Assembly (NCBI GenBank): GCA_003235605.1 | Contig: QJVU01000094.1 | Location: 1 to 9,450, forward strand | Reading direction: 5' to 3' | Source of the DNA: Planctomycetota bacterium | GTDB lineage: Bacteria; Planctomycetota; UBA1135; UBA2386 | DNA: 9,450 nucleotides | Part shown: positions 1 to 6,177 of the stretch, piece by piece | How positions within the stretch are numbered: the first letter of the stretch is position 1 | Layout of the letters: each line of letters opens with the position of its first letter | Translations under genes and position numbers: made by a program | Notes under the pieces: model-generated | What the model was told of the DNA's origin: nothing | Databases searched by the model: none | What the model saw: the letters and a program-made list of their open reading frames with translations, nothing else

Positions 1-81
1 TGTACCGAAGTCCGGCAGCGGTGTTTTTTGGGTTTGCCCGCAACGAATCCCGGGGTGCTGTCGCTCCAAGGGGTGGGGAAG

Positions 82-126
82 GAGACGAGAGAGACACGGG
101 AGACGAGAGAGACGAGAGAGACCCAG
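82..126. repeat. 9-bp tandem repeat, unit GAGACGAGA
   Basis: Five consecutive 9-base units start at 82, 91, 100, 109 and 118. Units 1, 3 and 4 are identical (GAGACGAGA); units 2 (GAGACACGG) and 5 (GAGACCCAG) diverge at their 3' ends. The top strand is almost pure purine for about 40 bases. The period is a multiple of three, so an overlying frame would encode a Thr-Arg-Glu repeat, but nothing else supports coding. A simple slippage-prone repeat is the conservative reading. Confidence 0.7.
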
Positions 127-129
127 GAG

Positions 130-144
130 CCGGGAGGCTCCCGG
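130..144. other. Short GC-rich inverted repeat
   Basis: CCGGGAG (130-136) and CTCCCGG (138-144) are perfect inverted copies around one base. As RNA this would form about a 6-bp stem with a 3-base loop. No U-tract follows on either strand, so I do not call it an intrinsic terminator. It sits directly after the 9-bp repeat array. Confidence 0.4.
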
Positions 145-334
145 GGGCAAACGACACGGGGCAGGTAGCCCGAGCGCTGCGTCGAGAGAGCAAGGTACGA
201 TGTGGCGCTCGGGTTTCCTATCTGACGGGGAATCCCTGAAACGCCGGGGCCGCGCCGGGCACCACTCCCGAGGGGGTCAAACTCACCAACACGACCAAGA
301 GCGTCGTGCGCTAGCTGGGCGGGAGGCGCTCCAA

Positions 335-1051
335 CTAGCCGAGCACCACGATCCAGGGTGTCTCGACCGCTTCCTCTACGACCTTGCGTGCGAGGTTGAA
401 CCAGGCCTTGGTCCGGTCCAGGACCACGCTGTCCGCCGTGGCCACGACTGCGTCGGCCTCGATCAGCAAGCGGTCGGGGTTGGCCGACAGCTGCACGTGC
501 CAGGGCCACCTCTCCCTGTCCGCAGCCTCGAGCATGGTCTGCCGTAGCCGGCCGCTGTTGGCCACGGGACGGTCCAGGATCCAGGTGACGGTCTCCACCT
601 CGAGCTGTGCCAGAAGCGAACCGACCAGGCGGATGGACGGCAGCGTCTCCAGAACCTCGCGGTACGTCCCATGCATGCTGGCCATGTCCCGAAAGCAGCC
701 ATCCCGTCCCACCAGGATCACCCCGCCCGAAAGAGCCGCCTCGACCGTAGTGATCACGTTGAAGCCGTCGACGAGCAAGGGTCTTCCGCTCAGGGCTGCC
801 GGGGACAGCTCGTGCTCTGCCCGAACCGCATGCTGCTGGTCCGCGCAGGCGCAGCGCCAGACCGCCAGCCGCTGGCGTTTGTCCAGACCGTAGCGATCCC
901 CCACCAGCTTGAGGGTGGCCCGGTCTGCGTATCCGCGGGTGAGCAGCAAGCAAAGGTCGTCGGTCGCCGCACGCAGCGAGGGAAGGGCCCTGGCACCAAA
1001 CAGCCTGGGATCCTCGGGATGCGGTCCGCGGTGCTTGCGCAGGTCGGGCAT
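335..1051 (-). CDS. DUF434 and DUF5616 domain protein
   Basis: This 238-residue protein has the two-part architecture of the DUF434/DUF5616 family. Residues about 22-75 form a helical DUF434 segment, with the typical LLTRGYADRATLKLVGDRYG stretch and following basic residues. Residues about 91-230 match DUF5616, opening with LLVDGFNVITTVEAAL, then RDGCFRDMASMHGTYR. No biochemical function is established for the family as far as I know. The second domain resembles PIN/NYN nuclease-like folds (inference): an early Asp in VDGFNV (D95), D160 in a strand-like ILDRP, and late acidic residues in ADAVVATADSVVLDR (D200, D207, D212). There is no signal peptide or membrane segment, so it should be cytoplasmic. 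The ATG at 1051 is supported by GAGG (1057-1060, minus sense), five bases upstream. It is divergent from the YheT-like hydrolase, with 38 bp between starts. Family assignment is fairly sure; the nuclease idea is speculative. Confidence 0.85.
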   Translation of the reverse strand: MPDLRKHRGPHPEDPRLFGARALPSLRAATDDLCLLLTRGYADRATLKLVGDRYGLDKRQRLAVWRCACADQQHAVRAEHELSPAALSGRPLLVDGFNVITTVEAALSGGVILVGRDGCFRDMASMHGTYREVLETLPSIRLVGSLLAQLEVETVTWILDRPVANSGRLRQTMLEAADRERWPWHVQLSANPDRLLIEADAVVATADSVVLDRTKAWFNLARKVVEEAVETPWIVVLG

Positions 1052-1065
1052 CAGAGCCTCAAATG

Positions 1066-1075
1066 GATCATGATC
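1066..1075. promoter_or_regulatory. 10-bp palindrome GATCATGATC between divergent starts
   Basis: A perfect 10-bp palindrome lies within the 38-bp gap separating the DUF434 gene start (1051, minus) from the hydrolase start (1090, plus). It could be an operator read by a dimeric regulator of both genes, but a 10-bp palindrome can occur by chance and no promoter boxes are clear around it. It also contains two GATC sites. Confidence 0.25.
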
Positions 1076-1082
1076 AAGGAGA
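1076..1082 (+). promoter_or_regulatory. Ribosome binding site of the YheT-like hydrolase
   Basis: AAGGAGA lies seven bases before the ATG at 1090. This near-consensus Shine-Dalgarno sequence decides the start: an in-frame ATG at 1063 lies upstream of it and would add nine residues (MDHDQGDNG) with no ribosome binding site of its own. Confidence 0.75.
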
Positions 1083-1089
1083 CAACGGA

Positions 1090-2019
1090 ATGTCAGCGAC
1101 CCTCAGGAGCCACTTGCTGACGATCGCGCCCACCATACGCGGGCGTATCGTGCCCTACAAAGCTCCGCCATCCACGACCTGGCGGACGAGCATCTGCGAC
1201 CCGGTCATGGGGACGTTGACGATCTCAGGCAGGCTGACGAGAGTCCCCGACAGTCGGAAGTTGGTGGTCATCGTGCATGGCCTGGCCGGCGGTCCGGACA
1301 GCTTCTACTGCCTGCGAGCCGCCGAAGTCGCCCAAGAGCGCGGCTACTCCTCCCTGCGTCTGGCGCTGCGCGGGGCGGACCTTCAGGGGGAGGACGTCCA
1401 TCATGCTGCCCTGGTCGACGACTTGCTGGGCGTTCTCCGGGCACGGGACATCCTCGAGGACCATGACGAGGTTCACGTGCTGGCCTACTCCCTTGGAGGA
1501 CACATGGCGCTGCATGCTGCCATCAGCGAGCTACCGGCTTCGGTGAAGAAGATCGCGGCCATTTGTCCGCCGCTCGACCTGCAGCCCTGCCAGCAGCACA
1601 TCGACAACTCGCCCCTCTACCGGGCGAACCTGGTGTGGGGGCTGCGGGCGACCTACCGCGCACTCGCAAGGCGCGGTCGAATCCATGCCGTTGACCTGCG
1701 CCAGGTCCGGTCGATCTGGAGCTGGGACGAACTGGTTATCTGCAAGCGCTTCGGCTTCGATGGACCTACCGACTACTACGAGCGGATGAGCATTCGCTCG
1801 CGCTACCACCAGACGAAGGTGCCGCTCTTGATCGTGGGCTCGCAGCATGATCCGCTGGTGCCCTTCGATACGGTCCGAGAACACCTTGTGGAGTCCGAGA
1901 AAGTGACCATCCGTTTCCTCAGCAACGAGGGGCATGTCTCCTTCTCCAGGCAGGCCGACCTCGGTTTCCAGCCCGGCGCGGCGCTGGAACGGCAGGTGTT
2001 CGCCTGGTTCTGCAGCTAG
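1090..2019 (+). CDS. YheT/EMB8-type alpha/beta hydrolase
   Basis: A 309-residue alpha/beta-hydrolase-fold protein of the YheT/EMB8 group, whose natural substrates are not settled (esterase-like activity is expected). Visible parts are the oxyanion-side HGLAGG (from H63), the nucleophile elbow AYSLGG with Ser134, a catalytic Asp in GSQHDPLVP (Asp254) and the catalytic His in NEGHVSF (His282). The cap region holds the YheT-like signature of a conserved Trp-Asp (SWDELVI) followed by GFDGPTDYYERMS. Length is close to the usual 310-340 residues. No signal peptide or transmembrane helix is evident, so it is probably cytoplasmic. The start at 1090 rests on a strong AAGGAGA. The gene runs divergently from the DUF434 gene and its stop is three bases from the stop of the convergent P1 peptidase gene. 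The fold and catalytic triad are secure; substrate is unknown. Confidence 0.9.
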   Translation: MSATLRSHLLTIAPTIRGRIVPYKAPPSTTWRTSICDPVMGTLTISGRLTRVPDSRKLVVIVHGLAGGPDSFYCLRAAEVAQERGYSSLRLALRGADLQGEDVHHAALVDDLLGVLRARDILEDHDEVHVLAYSLGGHMALHAAISELPASVKKIAAICPPLDLQPCQQHIDNSPLYRANLVWGLRATYRALARRGRIHAVDLRQVRSIWSWDELVICKRFGFDGPTDYYERMSIRSRYHQTKVPLLIVGSQHDPLVPFDTVREHLVESEKVTIRFLSNEGHVSFSRQADLGFQPGAALERQVFAWFCS

Positions 2020-2047
2020 CCGCTACTCCTTCCGAAGCAGCGGCAGC
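2015..2047. terminator. Possible bidirectional hairpin across convergent stops
   Basis: GCCGCT (2019-2024) pairs with AGCGGC (2039-2044) over a 14-base loop. The stem can extend by GCT (2015-2017) with AGC (2045-2047), past one bulged base. It spans the stop codons of the plus-strand hydrolase and the minus-strand P1 peptidase, which are three bases apart. No T-run follows on either side, so intrinsic termination is uncertain. Confidence 0.25.
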
Positions 2048-3138
2048 ACCTTGTCAATTGGGATTGCCTCCACGGTGCCTCTCTTGCTGGATACGGTCGT
2101 GGCCCGGAACAGGGAGTTGAGGATCGCTTCTTCCGTGGCGTCCGCTGATGCCCGGAACAGCAAGCTCATGCACTCGTTCTTCAGGACTGCGGCGCCGGTC
2201 TTGTCTCCGCCCGGCAGGATACGTAGCTCTCTTGCCGTCGAGAAGGCGACCACGTAGTCGCCGCTGCCGTTGGAGAAGGATGCCCCGGTGCGGGCCATGC
2301 CCGCCAGTGCGCGACTGGCAAGGCGGCCGAGGTTCCTGGGGCCGACGGGCGCATCGGTGGCCACCACGATCATGCAGGATCCGTCTTCTGCCCCCTTCCT
2401 CTCGGGTTCTCTCCCCAGTCGGCCGTGCACCGTCGTGCCGCTTACCGTCCGCGACCCGCCGAAGTTGCTCTGCACCAGGACCCCCACGGTGTAATCCCCA
2501 GCCCTCCGCGAGGCCGTGCCGATGCCCCCTTTCCAGCCGAAGCAGATCGTGCCGTAGCCGGCGCCAACAGAGCCCTCCTCCACGGGCCCGGACTTGGCGG
2601 CGGCAATCGCCTGTTCGACGTGCTGCACCTCCACGTGGCGACCTCGGATGTCGTTCAGCCCGCCATCATTGGTTTCTCCGACGACGACGTTGATAGAGCG
2701 CACGTCCTCGTTGCCGGGAACCGCCAGCATGTGGGCAACCAGAGCATCCATGACCTTGCCGACGCTGAGGGTGTTGGTCAGCGCTATCGGGCTCTCGATG
2801 TTGCCCAGCTCCTGTACCTGGGTGGACCCCACGAGCTTGCCGAAACCGTTGCCGACATGGATGGCGGCAGGAACCTTTTCCCTGAAGAGGTTGCCGCCGT
2901 GGGGAAGGATCACCGTGACGCCGGTACGAACGTCGTCGTTCCTGTGGATGGTTGCATGTCCGACCCGTACACCGGCGACGTCCGTGATTGCGTTCTCAGC
3001 ACCTGGCGGCAAGGTCCCGATCCGAACCCCGAGTCCAGCTGCGCGAGGGCGGGGTGGCTCTCGGTCCTGTTCCTGAGGTGAGAAGATCACGCACGCAACC
3101 AGGCAGAGTCCAGCCAGCGACATGATGGGCCGGGTCAT
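2023..3138 (-). CDS. P1 family (DmpA/BapA-type) aminopeptidase, probable lipoprotein
   Basis: A 371-residue member of peptidase family P1: L-aminopeptidase/D-esterase DmpA and beta-peptidyl aminopeptidase BapA, Ntn-hydrolase-like enzymes that cleave themselves to expose an N-terminal nucleophile. The mature part begins with GLGVRIGTLPPGAENAITDV, typical of the family. The central GYGTICFGWKGGIGTASR block, the Asn in VLVQSNFGG (Asn225) and the processing site DG|SCMIVVATDAP are present, giving Ser254 as nucleophile. A second Ser (Ser292, in SGD) lies 38 residues later, the spacing of Ser250 and Ser288 in BapA; BapA's Glu290 position is Asp here. The N-terminus MTRPIMSLAGLCLVAC resembles a lipoprotein signal with lipobox LVAC (Cys16), suggesting membrane anchoring outside the cytoplasm. 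The start at 3138 overlaps the upstream peptidase stop as ATGA, and a purine-rich AAGAGGAGGG precedes it, so the longer frame (to 3222) is rejected. Second gene of an operon. The family is certain; substrate preference cannot be read from sequence. Confidence 0.93.
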   Translation of the reverse strand: MTRPIMSLAGLCLVACVIFSPQEQDREPPRPRAAGLGVRIGTLPPGAENAITDVAGVRVGHATIHRNDDVRTGVTVILPHGGNLFREKVPAAIHVGNGFGKLVGSTQVQELGNIESPIALTNTLSVGKVMDALVAHMLAVPGNEDVRSINVVVGETNDGGLNDIRGRHVEVQHVEQAIAAAKSGPVEEGSVGAGYGTICFGWKGGIGTASRRAGDYTVGVLVQSNFGGSRTVSGTTVHGRLGREPERKGAEDGSCMIVVATDAPVGPRNLGRLASRALAGMARTGASFSNGSGDYVVAFSTARELRILPGGDKTGAAVLKNECMSLLFRASADATEEAILNSLFRATTVSSKRGTVEAIPIDKVLPLLRKE

Positions 3139-3148
3139 CCCTCCTCTT
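3135..3148 (-). promoter_or_regulatory. ATGA overlap and ribosome binding site coupling two peptidase genes
   Basis: In minus sense, AAGAGGAGGG (3148-3139) is followed at once by ATGA (3138-3135), where the TGA ends the DPP IV-like gene and the ATG starts the P1 peptidase. The AGGAGG core is only about two bases from the ATG, tighter than usual. Stop/start overlap of this kind is typical of translational coupling and fixes the P1 start. Confidence 0.7.
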
Positions 3149-5246
3149 GGAGCTGGAAGTTGTCCCGTATCGCGCGCCAGACCATGCCTGGTCGGTGTCG
3201 GCTGCCAACCCCGTGTCGCCACCTTGGGTAGAGCATCAGCTCGAAGTTGTCCTTGCCGGCTTGCTGCAGTGCATAAACCAGCTGGATGCTGTTCTGCAGG
3301 TGGACGTTGTCGTCCATCGTGCCATGCATGATCACCAGGTGTCCGCTCAGGTTCTTGGCCGCCTTGATCACCGACGTCTCGTCATAGCCTTTCCTGTTCT
3401 TTTGCGGCGTGCTCATGTAGCGCTCGGTGTAGATCGTGTCGTAGAGACGCCAGTCGTGGACGCCTGCGCCGGCGATCCCAAGGCTGAACTTCCTGCTGTG
3501 CGTGAGGGCATAGGCCGCCATGAAGCCGCCGTAGCTCCAGCCATCTATGGCCACGCGCTTCGGGTCACCGGCGAATCGTTTGCAGACATCGTCGACGGCG
3601 TCCTCGAGGTCTCGCAGCTCGGTCACCCCCAGGCGCTTGTAGCACTGGCCGGTGTGCGTCATGCCGCGGCCGCTGGCGCTCCGCACGTTCACCTGCAGGA
3701 TCAGCACACCCCGCTGCGCCAGGAACTGGTGCCATGTGCTGATGTCGAACCGGTTGCGCACCGAGGGGGCGTTGGGGCCTGAGTAGGTGGGCAGGTAGAT
3801 CGGGTACCTCCGTCCGCCCTTTGGGTCATGGCCGGACGGTGTGATCACCGTGGCGTCGAGGGGATACCCGTCTCGGGCCCTGACAGTGAGCCTCTGCCTG
3901 GGAGACGAGACGTAGGTCTCCACGTCACGGGGTTCGGACCGGATCAGGACCACGGACTTGCTGCCGTCCCCCTTGCAGAGTCGGATTTCCGGAGGTGACT
4001 CAACTGACGAGAATGTGTCCAGGAACCAGGTACCTGCCTTGTTGAGGGAAGACGAATGCCAGCCGTCCCCTTGGGTCAGGCGAGTCACGCTTTTTCCCTG
4101 CCAGTCGACGCGGTAGAGGTTGCTGTTGATGGCGCCGTCCTTGGTGCCAGTGAACCAGATCCAGTCCTTGTCGACCCTGTGGATGCTCTGCACCTGCCAG
4201 TTGCCGGTCGTTAGCTGACGGCGCAGCCTCCCATCGGCTTCGTAGTGGTAGATGTGCTGGTAGCCGGTTCGATCGCTCAACCAGAGGAACGAGCCATCGG
4301 CCTGCCAGCGCGGAAACGGCAGCCTGTTCACCCAGGTATCGGACTCTTCGCGCAGGATCTTCCGGATCTGCCCGGTCTTGGGATCGCCGGTGTTCAGTTC
4401 CAGCCAGGTCTGGATGCGGTCCTGCACCGCGAACAACACGCTCTTGCTGTCGGGTGTCCAGCCGACCCGCACCACGAGAATGTCTTCGGGATAGCTGCTC
4501 AGATCGATGTTGATGATCCCCTTCTCCTTCGGCCAGCAGACCTTCAGCTGAACCTTCGGGTTGGGATCGCCGGCCTTGGGATAGCTCGTGGTCTCGGCGA
4601 GCACCGCCCGCTCCTTGTCCAGAGATCCTTCCGGCACGTGGTCGATCACGGTGAACGGTTTCACCTCGGCTTCATCGAGGCGGAGGAAGGCGATCTTCTC
4701 GGAGTCCCCGGACCACCAGTGGCCTTGGTAGTTACCGCGACCGAACACCTCCTCCTGGTACACCCAGTCGAGCACACCGTAGAGAAGCTTGTCGCTGCCG
4801 TCCGTGGTGACCTGCCACCGTTCCCCTGAATCGTTGTTTACGACGACCAGGTTGTTGCCGAGCGTACGGGAGGTCCAGGCCTTGTCCGGACTCTGGAGCT
4901 TGATCTCGCGGTGCGCGGTCGCGGGCTTGGGGCCCCTGGAGCGCCGGGCGGACGCGCCACGCGCTCGCGCCGCGCGAGCCGGAGCGGCTTCCTCTTCGCC
5001 AGTGTCCGGGTCCACCAGCAACATCTGACCGTCCTTGCGGAGGGTGTAGCGCACACCATCGGAAGCCCATCGTACCGGCGGCAGTCGTGAGTACCAGACT
5101 ACCTTGTCCTTGGCCTGACTGAGACCCTGCTTCAGGGTCAGGAGTGTCTTGGGACTCCGGGCCGGTTCGTCCTGTCCGGTCGTGTGTCCGGCGAGCAGCA
5201 AAGGGACAAGCGTGGAGACGATGACCGGGAGGAACAGGGCCTTCAT
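3135..5246 (-). CDS. Exported dipeptidyl peptidase IV-like S9 serine peptidase
   Basis: A 703-residue S9B peptidase that should release X-Pro or X-Ala dipeptides from peptide N-termini. Residues 1 to about 22 are a signal peptide (MKALFLPVIVSTLVPLLLA). A beta-propeller region spans roughly residues 50-430 and carries DWVYQEEVF, the double-Glu motif (Glu165, Glu166) that in DPP IV binds the substrate amino terminus. The C-terminal alpha/beta-hydrolase domain has Tyr488 in TYSGP (oxyanion), nucleophile Ser571 in GWSYGGFMAAY, Asp645 in HGTMDDNVH and His678 in YPRWRHG. All key residues are intact and the length is normal. Residues about 84-113 are an Arg/Ala-rich insert. An in-frame extension to 5534 exists but overlaps the divergent gene; the ATG at 5246 is chosen because the signal peptide begins there, although its ribosome binding site is poor. 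First gene of an operon with the P1 peptidase. DPP IV specificity is inferred from the Glu pair; a related X-Pro or broader activity is possible. Confidence 0.93.
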   Translation of the reverse strand: MKALFLPVIVSTLVPLLLAGHTTGQDEPARSPKTLLTLKQGLSQAKDKVVWYSRLPPVRWASDGVRYTLRKDGQMLLVDPDTGEEEAAPARAARARGASARRSRGPKPATAHREIKLQSPDKAWTSRTLGNNLVVVNNDSGERWQVTTDGSDKLLYGVLDWVYQEEVFGRGNYQGHWWSGDSEKIAFLRLDEAEVKPFTVIDHVPEGSLDKERAVLAETTSYPKAGDPNPKVQLKVCWPKEKGIINIDLSSYPEDILVVRVGWTPDSKSVLFAVQDRIQTWLELNTGDPKTGQIRKILREESDTWVNRLPFPRWQADGSFLWLSDRTGYQHIYHYEADGRLRRQLTTGNWQVQSIHRVDKDWIWFTGTKDGAINSNLYRVDWQGKSVTRLTQGDGWHSSSLNKAGTWFLDTFSSVESPPEIRLCKGDGSKSVVLIRSEPRDVETYVSSPRQRLTVRARDGYPLDATVITPSGHDPKGGRRYPIYLPTYSGPNAPSVRNRFDISTWHQFLAQRGVLILQVNVRSASGRGMTHTGQCYKRLGVTELRDLEDAVDDVCKRFAGDPKRVAIDGWSYGGFMAAYALTHSRKFSLGIAGAGVHDWRLYDTIYTERYMSTPQKNRKGYDETSVIKAAKNLSGHLVIMHGTMDDNVHLQNSIQLVYALQQAGKDNFELMLYPRWRHGVGSRHRPGMVWRAIRDNFQLQEEG

Positions 5247-5325
5247 GGCACCAGCTATACGGTCGTGACTCTCTTCCGGCCAGGGCCAGTGACCAGGGTT
5301 GCCCATCTCCGTAAACTCCGGGGCC
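5247..5325. promoter_or_regulatory. Divergent intergenic region of the peptidase operon and DLH gene
   Basis: These 79 bases must hold the control signals of both the minus-strand peptidase operon and the plus-strand dienelactone hydrolase gene. A minus-sense TATAGC lies about 10 bases from the peptidase ATG, but I see no convincing -35 box at standard spacing, nor a strong ribosome binding site for either gene. Promoter placement is therefore only by position. Confidence 0.4.
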
Positions 5326-6168
5326 ATGAACCCCGTCCACAAGATCATTCTCGCCTCGCTCATGCCGTGTGTCCTGTGCGTGGGATGCAGCAGCGAGGCC
5401 AAGACCAAGACGACGCCCACTGCAGGAGCAACCGGCGGCCTCTCCGAGGCGGAGTTCAAGAAGCTGCACGAGCTGCGCGGCGACAAGTCTCCGGCACCGA
5501 AAGGGGAGATGATCGGCCTGCCAGGTGGCAGCAAGGCCTACCTGAGCTTGCCATCGGGAGCCAAGCCGCCTCTCGCCGGTATCGTGGTCATCCATGAGTG
5601 GTGGGGACTCAACGAGCACATCAAGCACTGGACGGACCGCCTTGCCGATGAGGGATATGCTGCCCTTGCCGTCGACCTCTACGGCGGCAAGGTGGCGGAC
5701 AATCCGGGCGACGCCTCCACGTACATGCGCGGTGTGGATCCGGCTGCGTCTCTGGACATCTGCAAGCAAGCTGAGCTGTTCCTGCGCGACGACGCGCGCA
5801 TCCAATCTCGCAAGACCGCCAGCATCGGCTGGTGCTTCGGCGGCGGTCAGTCCCTGCAGATGGCCCTGAACATTCCCGACCTGAGCGCGGCCGTGATCTA
5901 CTACGGACGCCTTGTCGTCGATCCCAAGAAGCTGGGTGCAATCCAGGCCTCCGTGTTGGGAATCTTCGGCAACCAGGACCGCAGCATCAGTCCGGAGGCC
6001 GTGAACCGGTTCGAAAAGGGGTTGAGGGAGGCTGGCAAGACCGTCGAGATCCTGCGCTATGAAGCCAACCACGCCTTTGCGAACCCCTCGAGTGCGCGCT
6101 ATGACCAGAAGGCGGCAACCGAGGCGTGGAAACACGTGCGCGAGTTCCTGGCTGCCAACCTCCGCTAG
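5326..6168 (+). CDS. Dienelactone hydrolase family lipoprotein
   Basis: A 280-residue dienelactone hydrolase (DLH) family alpha/beta hydrolase. In this family a Cys-His-Asp triad hydrolyses lactones and esters. The triad is visible: Cys170 in GWCFGG, Asp218 in FGNQDRSISPE and His249 in EANHAFAN. The conserved IHEWWGLN, with Glu91 that tunes the nucleophilic Cys in characterised DLH, is also present. The N-terminus MNPVHKIILASLMPCVLCVGC is lipoprotein-like, with lipid attachment predicted at Cys21 followed by SSEAK and a Thr/Ala/Gly-rich linker; the -3 residue is Cys, so the lipobox is not ideal. Most characterised DLH proteins are cytoplasmic, so an exported, lipid-anchored form is notable. 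The ATG at 5326 starts the signal; an in-frame TTG at 5299 is possible but less likely. It is divergent from the peptidase operon and its stop lies nine bases from the convergent MBL gene. Substrate is unknown; a role in chloroaromatic degradation should not be assumed, as no pathway genes are nearby. Confidence 0.9.
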   Translation: MNPVHKIILASLMPCVLCVGCSSEAKTKTTPTAGATGGLSEAEFKKLHELRGDKSPAPKGEMIGLPGGSKAYLSLPSGAKPPLAGIVVIHEWWGLNEHIKHWTDRLADEGYAALAVDLYGGKVADNPGDASTYMRGVDPAASLDICKQAELFLRDDARIQSRKTASIGWCFGGGQSLQMALNIPDLSAAVIYYGRLVVDPKKLGAIQASVLGIFGNQDRSISPEAVNRFEKGLREAGKTVEILRYEANHAFANPSSARYDQKAATEAWKHVREFLAANLR

Positions 6169-6177
6169 TCAGCCTGG

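Larger units (their letters stand above)
1..334. other. Left-edge region with no supportable gene
   Basis: No reading frame here has recognisable protein features. The first plus frame is open from the window edge to a TAG at 166-168, and all three minus frames are free of stops over roughly the first 217 bases. Either strand could therefore carry the end or beginning of a gene lying mostly outside the window, but the translations are low-complexity (repeating Arg-Glu-Thr on the plus strand, Leu-Ser-Arg on the minus strand) and look like non-coding DNA read through. The stretch contains a 9-bp tandem repeat (82-126) and a small GC-rich hairpin (130-144). A T-run at 24-29 follows a possible short stem (4-7 with 19-22), which might be the tail of a terminator cut by the window edge; this is weak. 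The downstream DUF434 gene ends at 335, so this region is its 3' flank. Confidence 0.5.

Noticed and set aside
4..29. Possible intrinsic terminator at the left edge
   Set aside because: ACCG and CGGT could pair before a T-run, but the stem is only four pairs and the window edge cuts the context.
21..239. 72-codon plus-strand frame near the left edge
   Set aside because: The translation is dominated by the 9-bp repeat (Asp-Glu-Arg runs). It has a GTG start with no ribosome binding site and no family features.
200..893. Plus-strand frames of 115 and 169 codons
   Set aside because: They overlap antisense to the DUF434-DUF5616 gene, which has a good start signal and family motifs.
1066..1075. 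GATC palindrome as a recombination or att site
   Set aside because: No integrase, transposase or flanking repeats are present; a ten-base palindrome is too short to claim this.
2425..3081. 218-codon plus-strand frame
   Set aside because: It is antisense to the P1 peptidase, whose motifs are complete; no recognisable protein features.
5247..5534. N-terminal extension of the DPP IV-like frame
   Set aside because: It would overlap the divergent DLH coding region and bury the clear signal peptide that starts at the ATG at 5246.
4732..6135. Open frame of 467 codons on the minus strand
   Set aside because: It lies antisense to the DLH gene and in another frame of the DPP IV-like gene, both with intact catalytic motifs. 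Its translation shows no family features. Long shadow frames are expected at this GC content.
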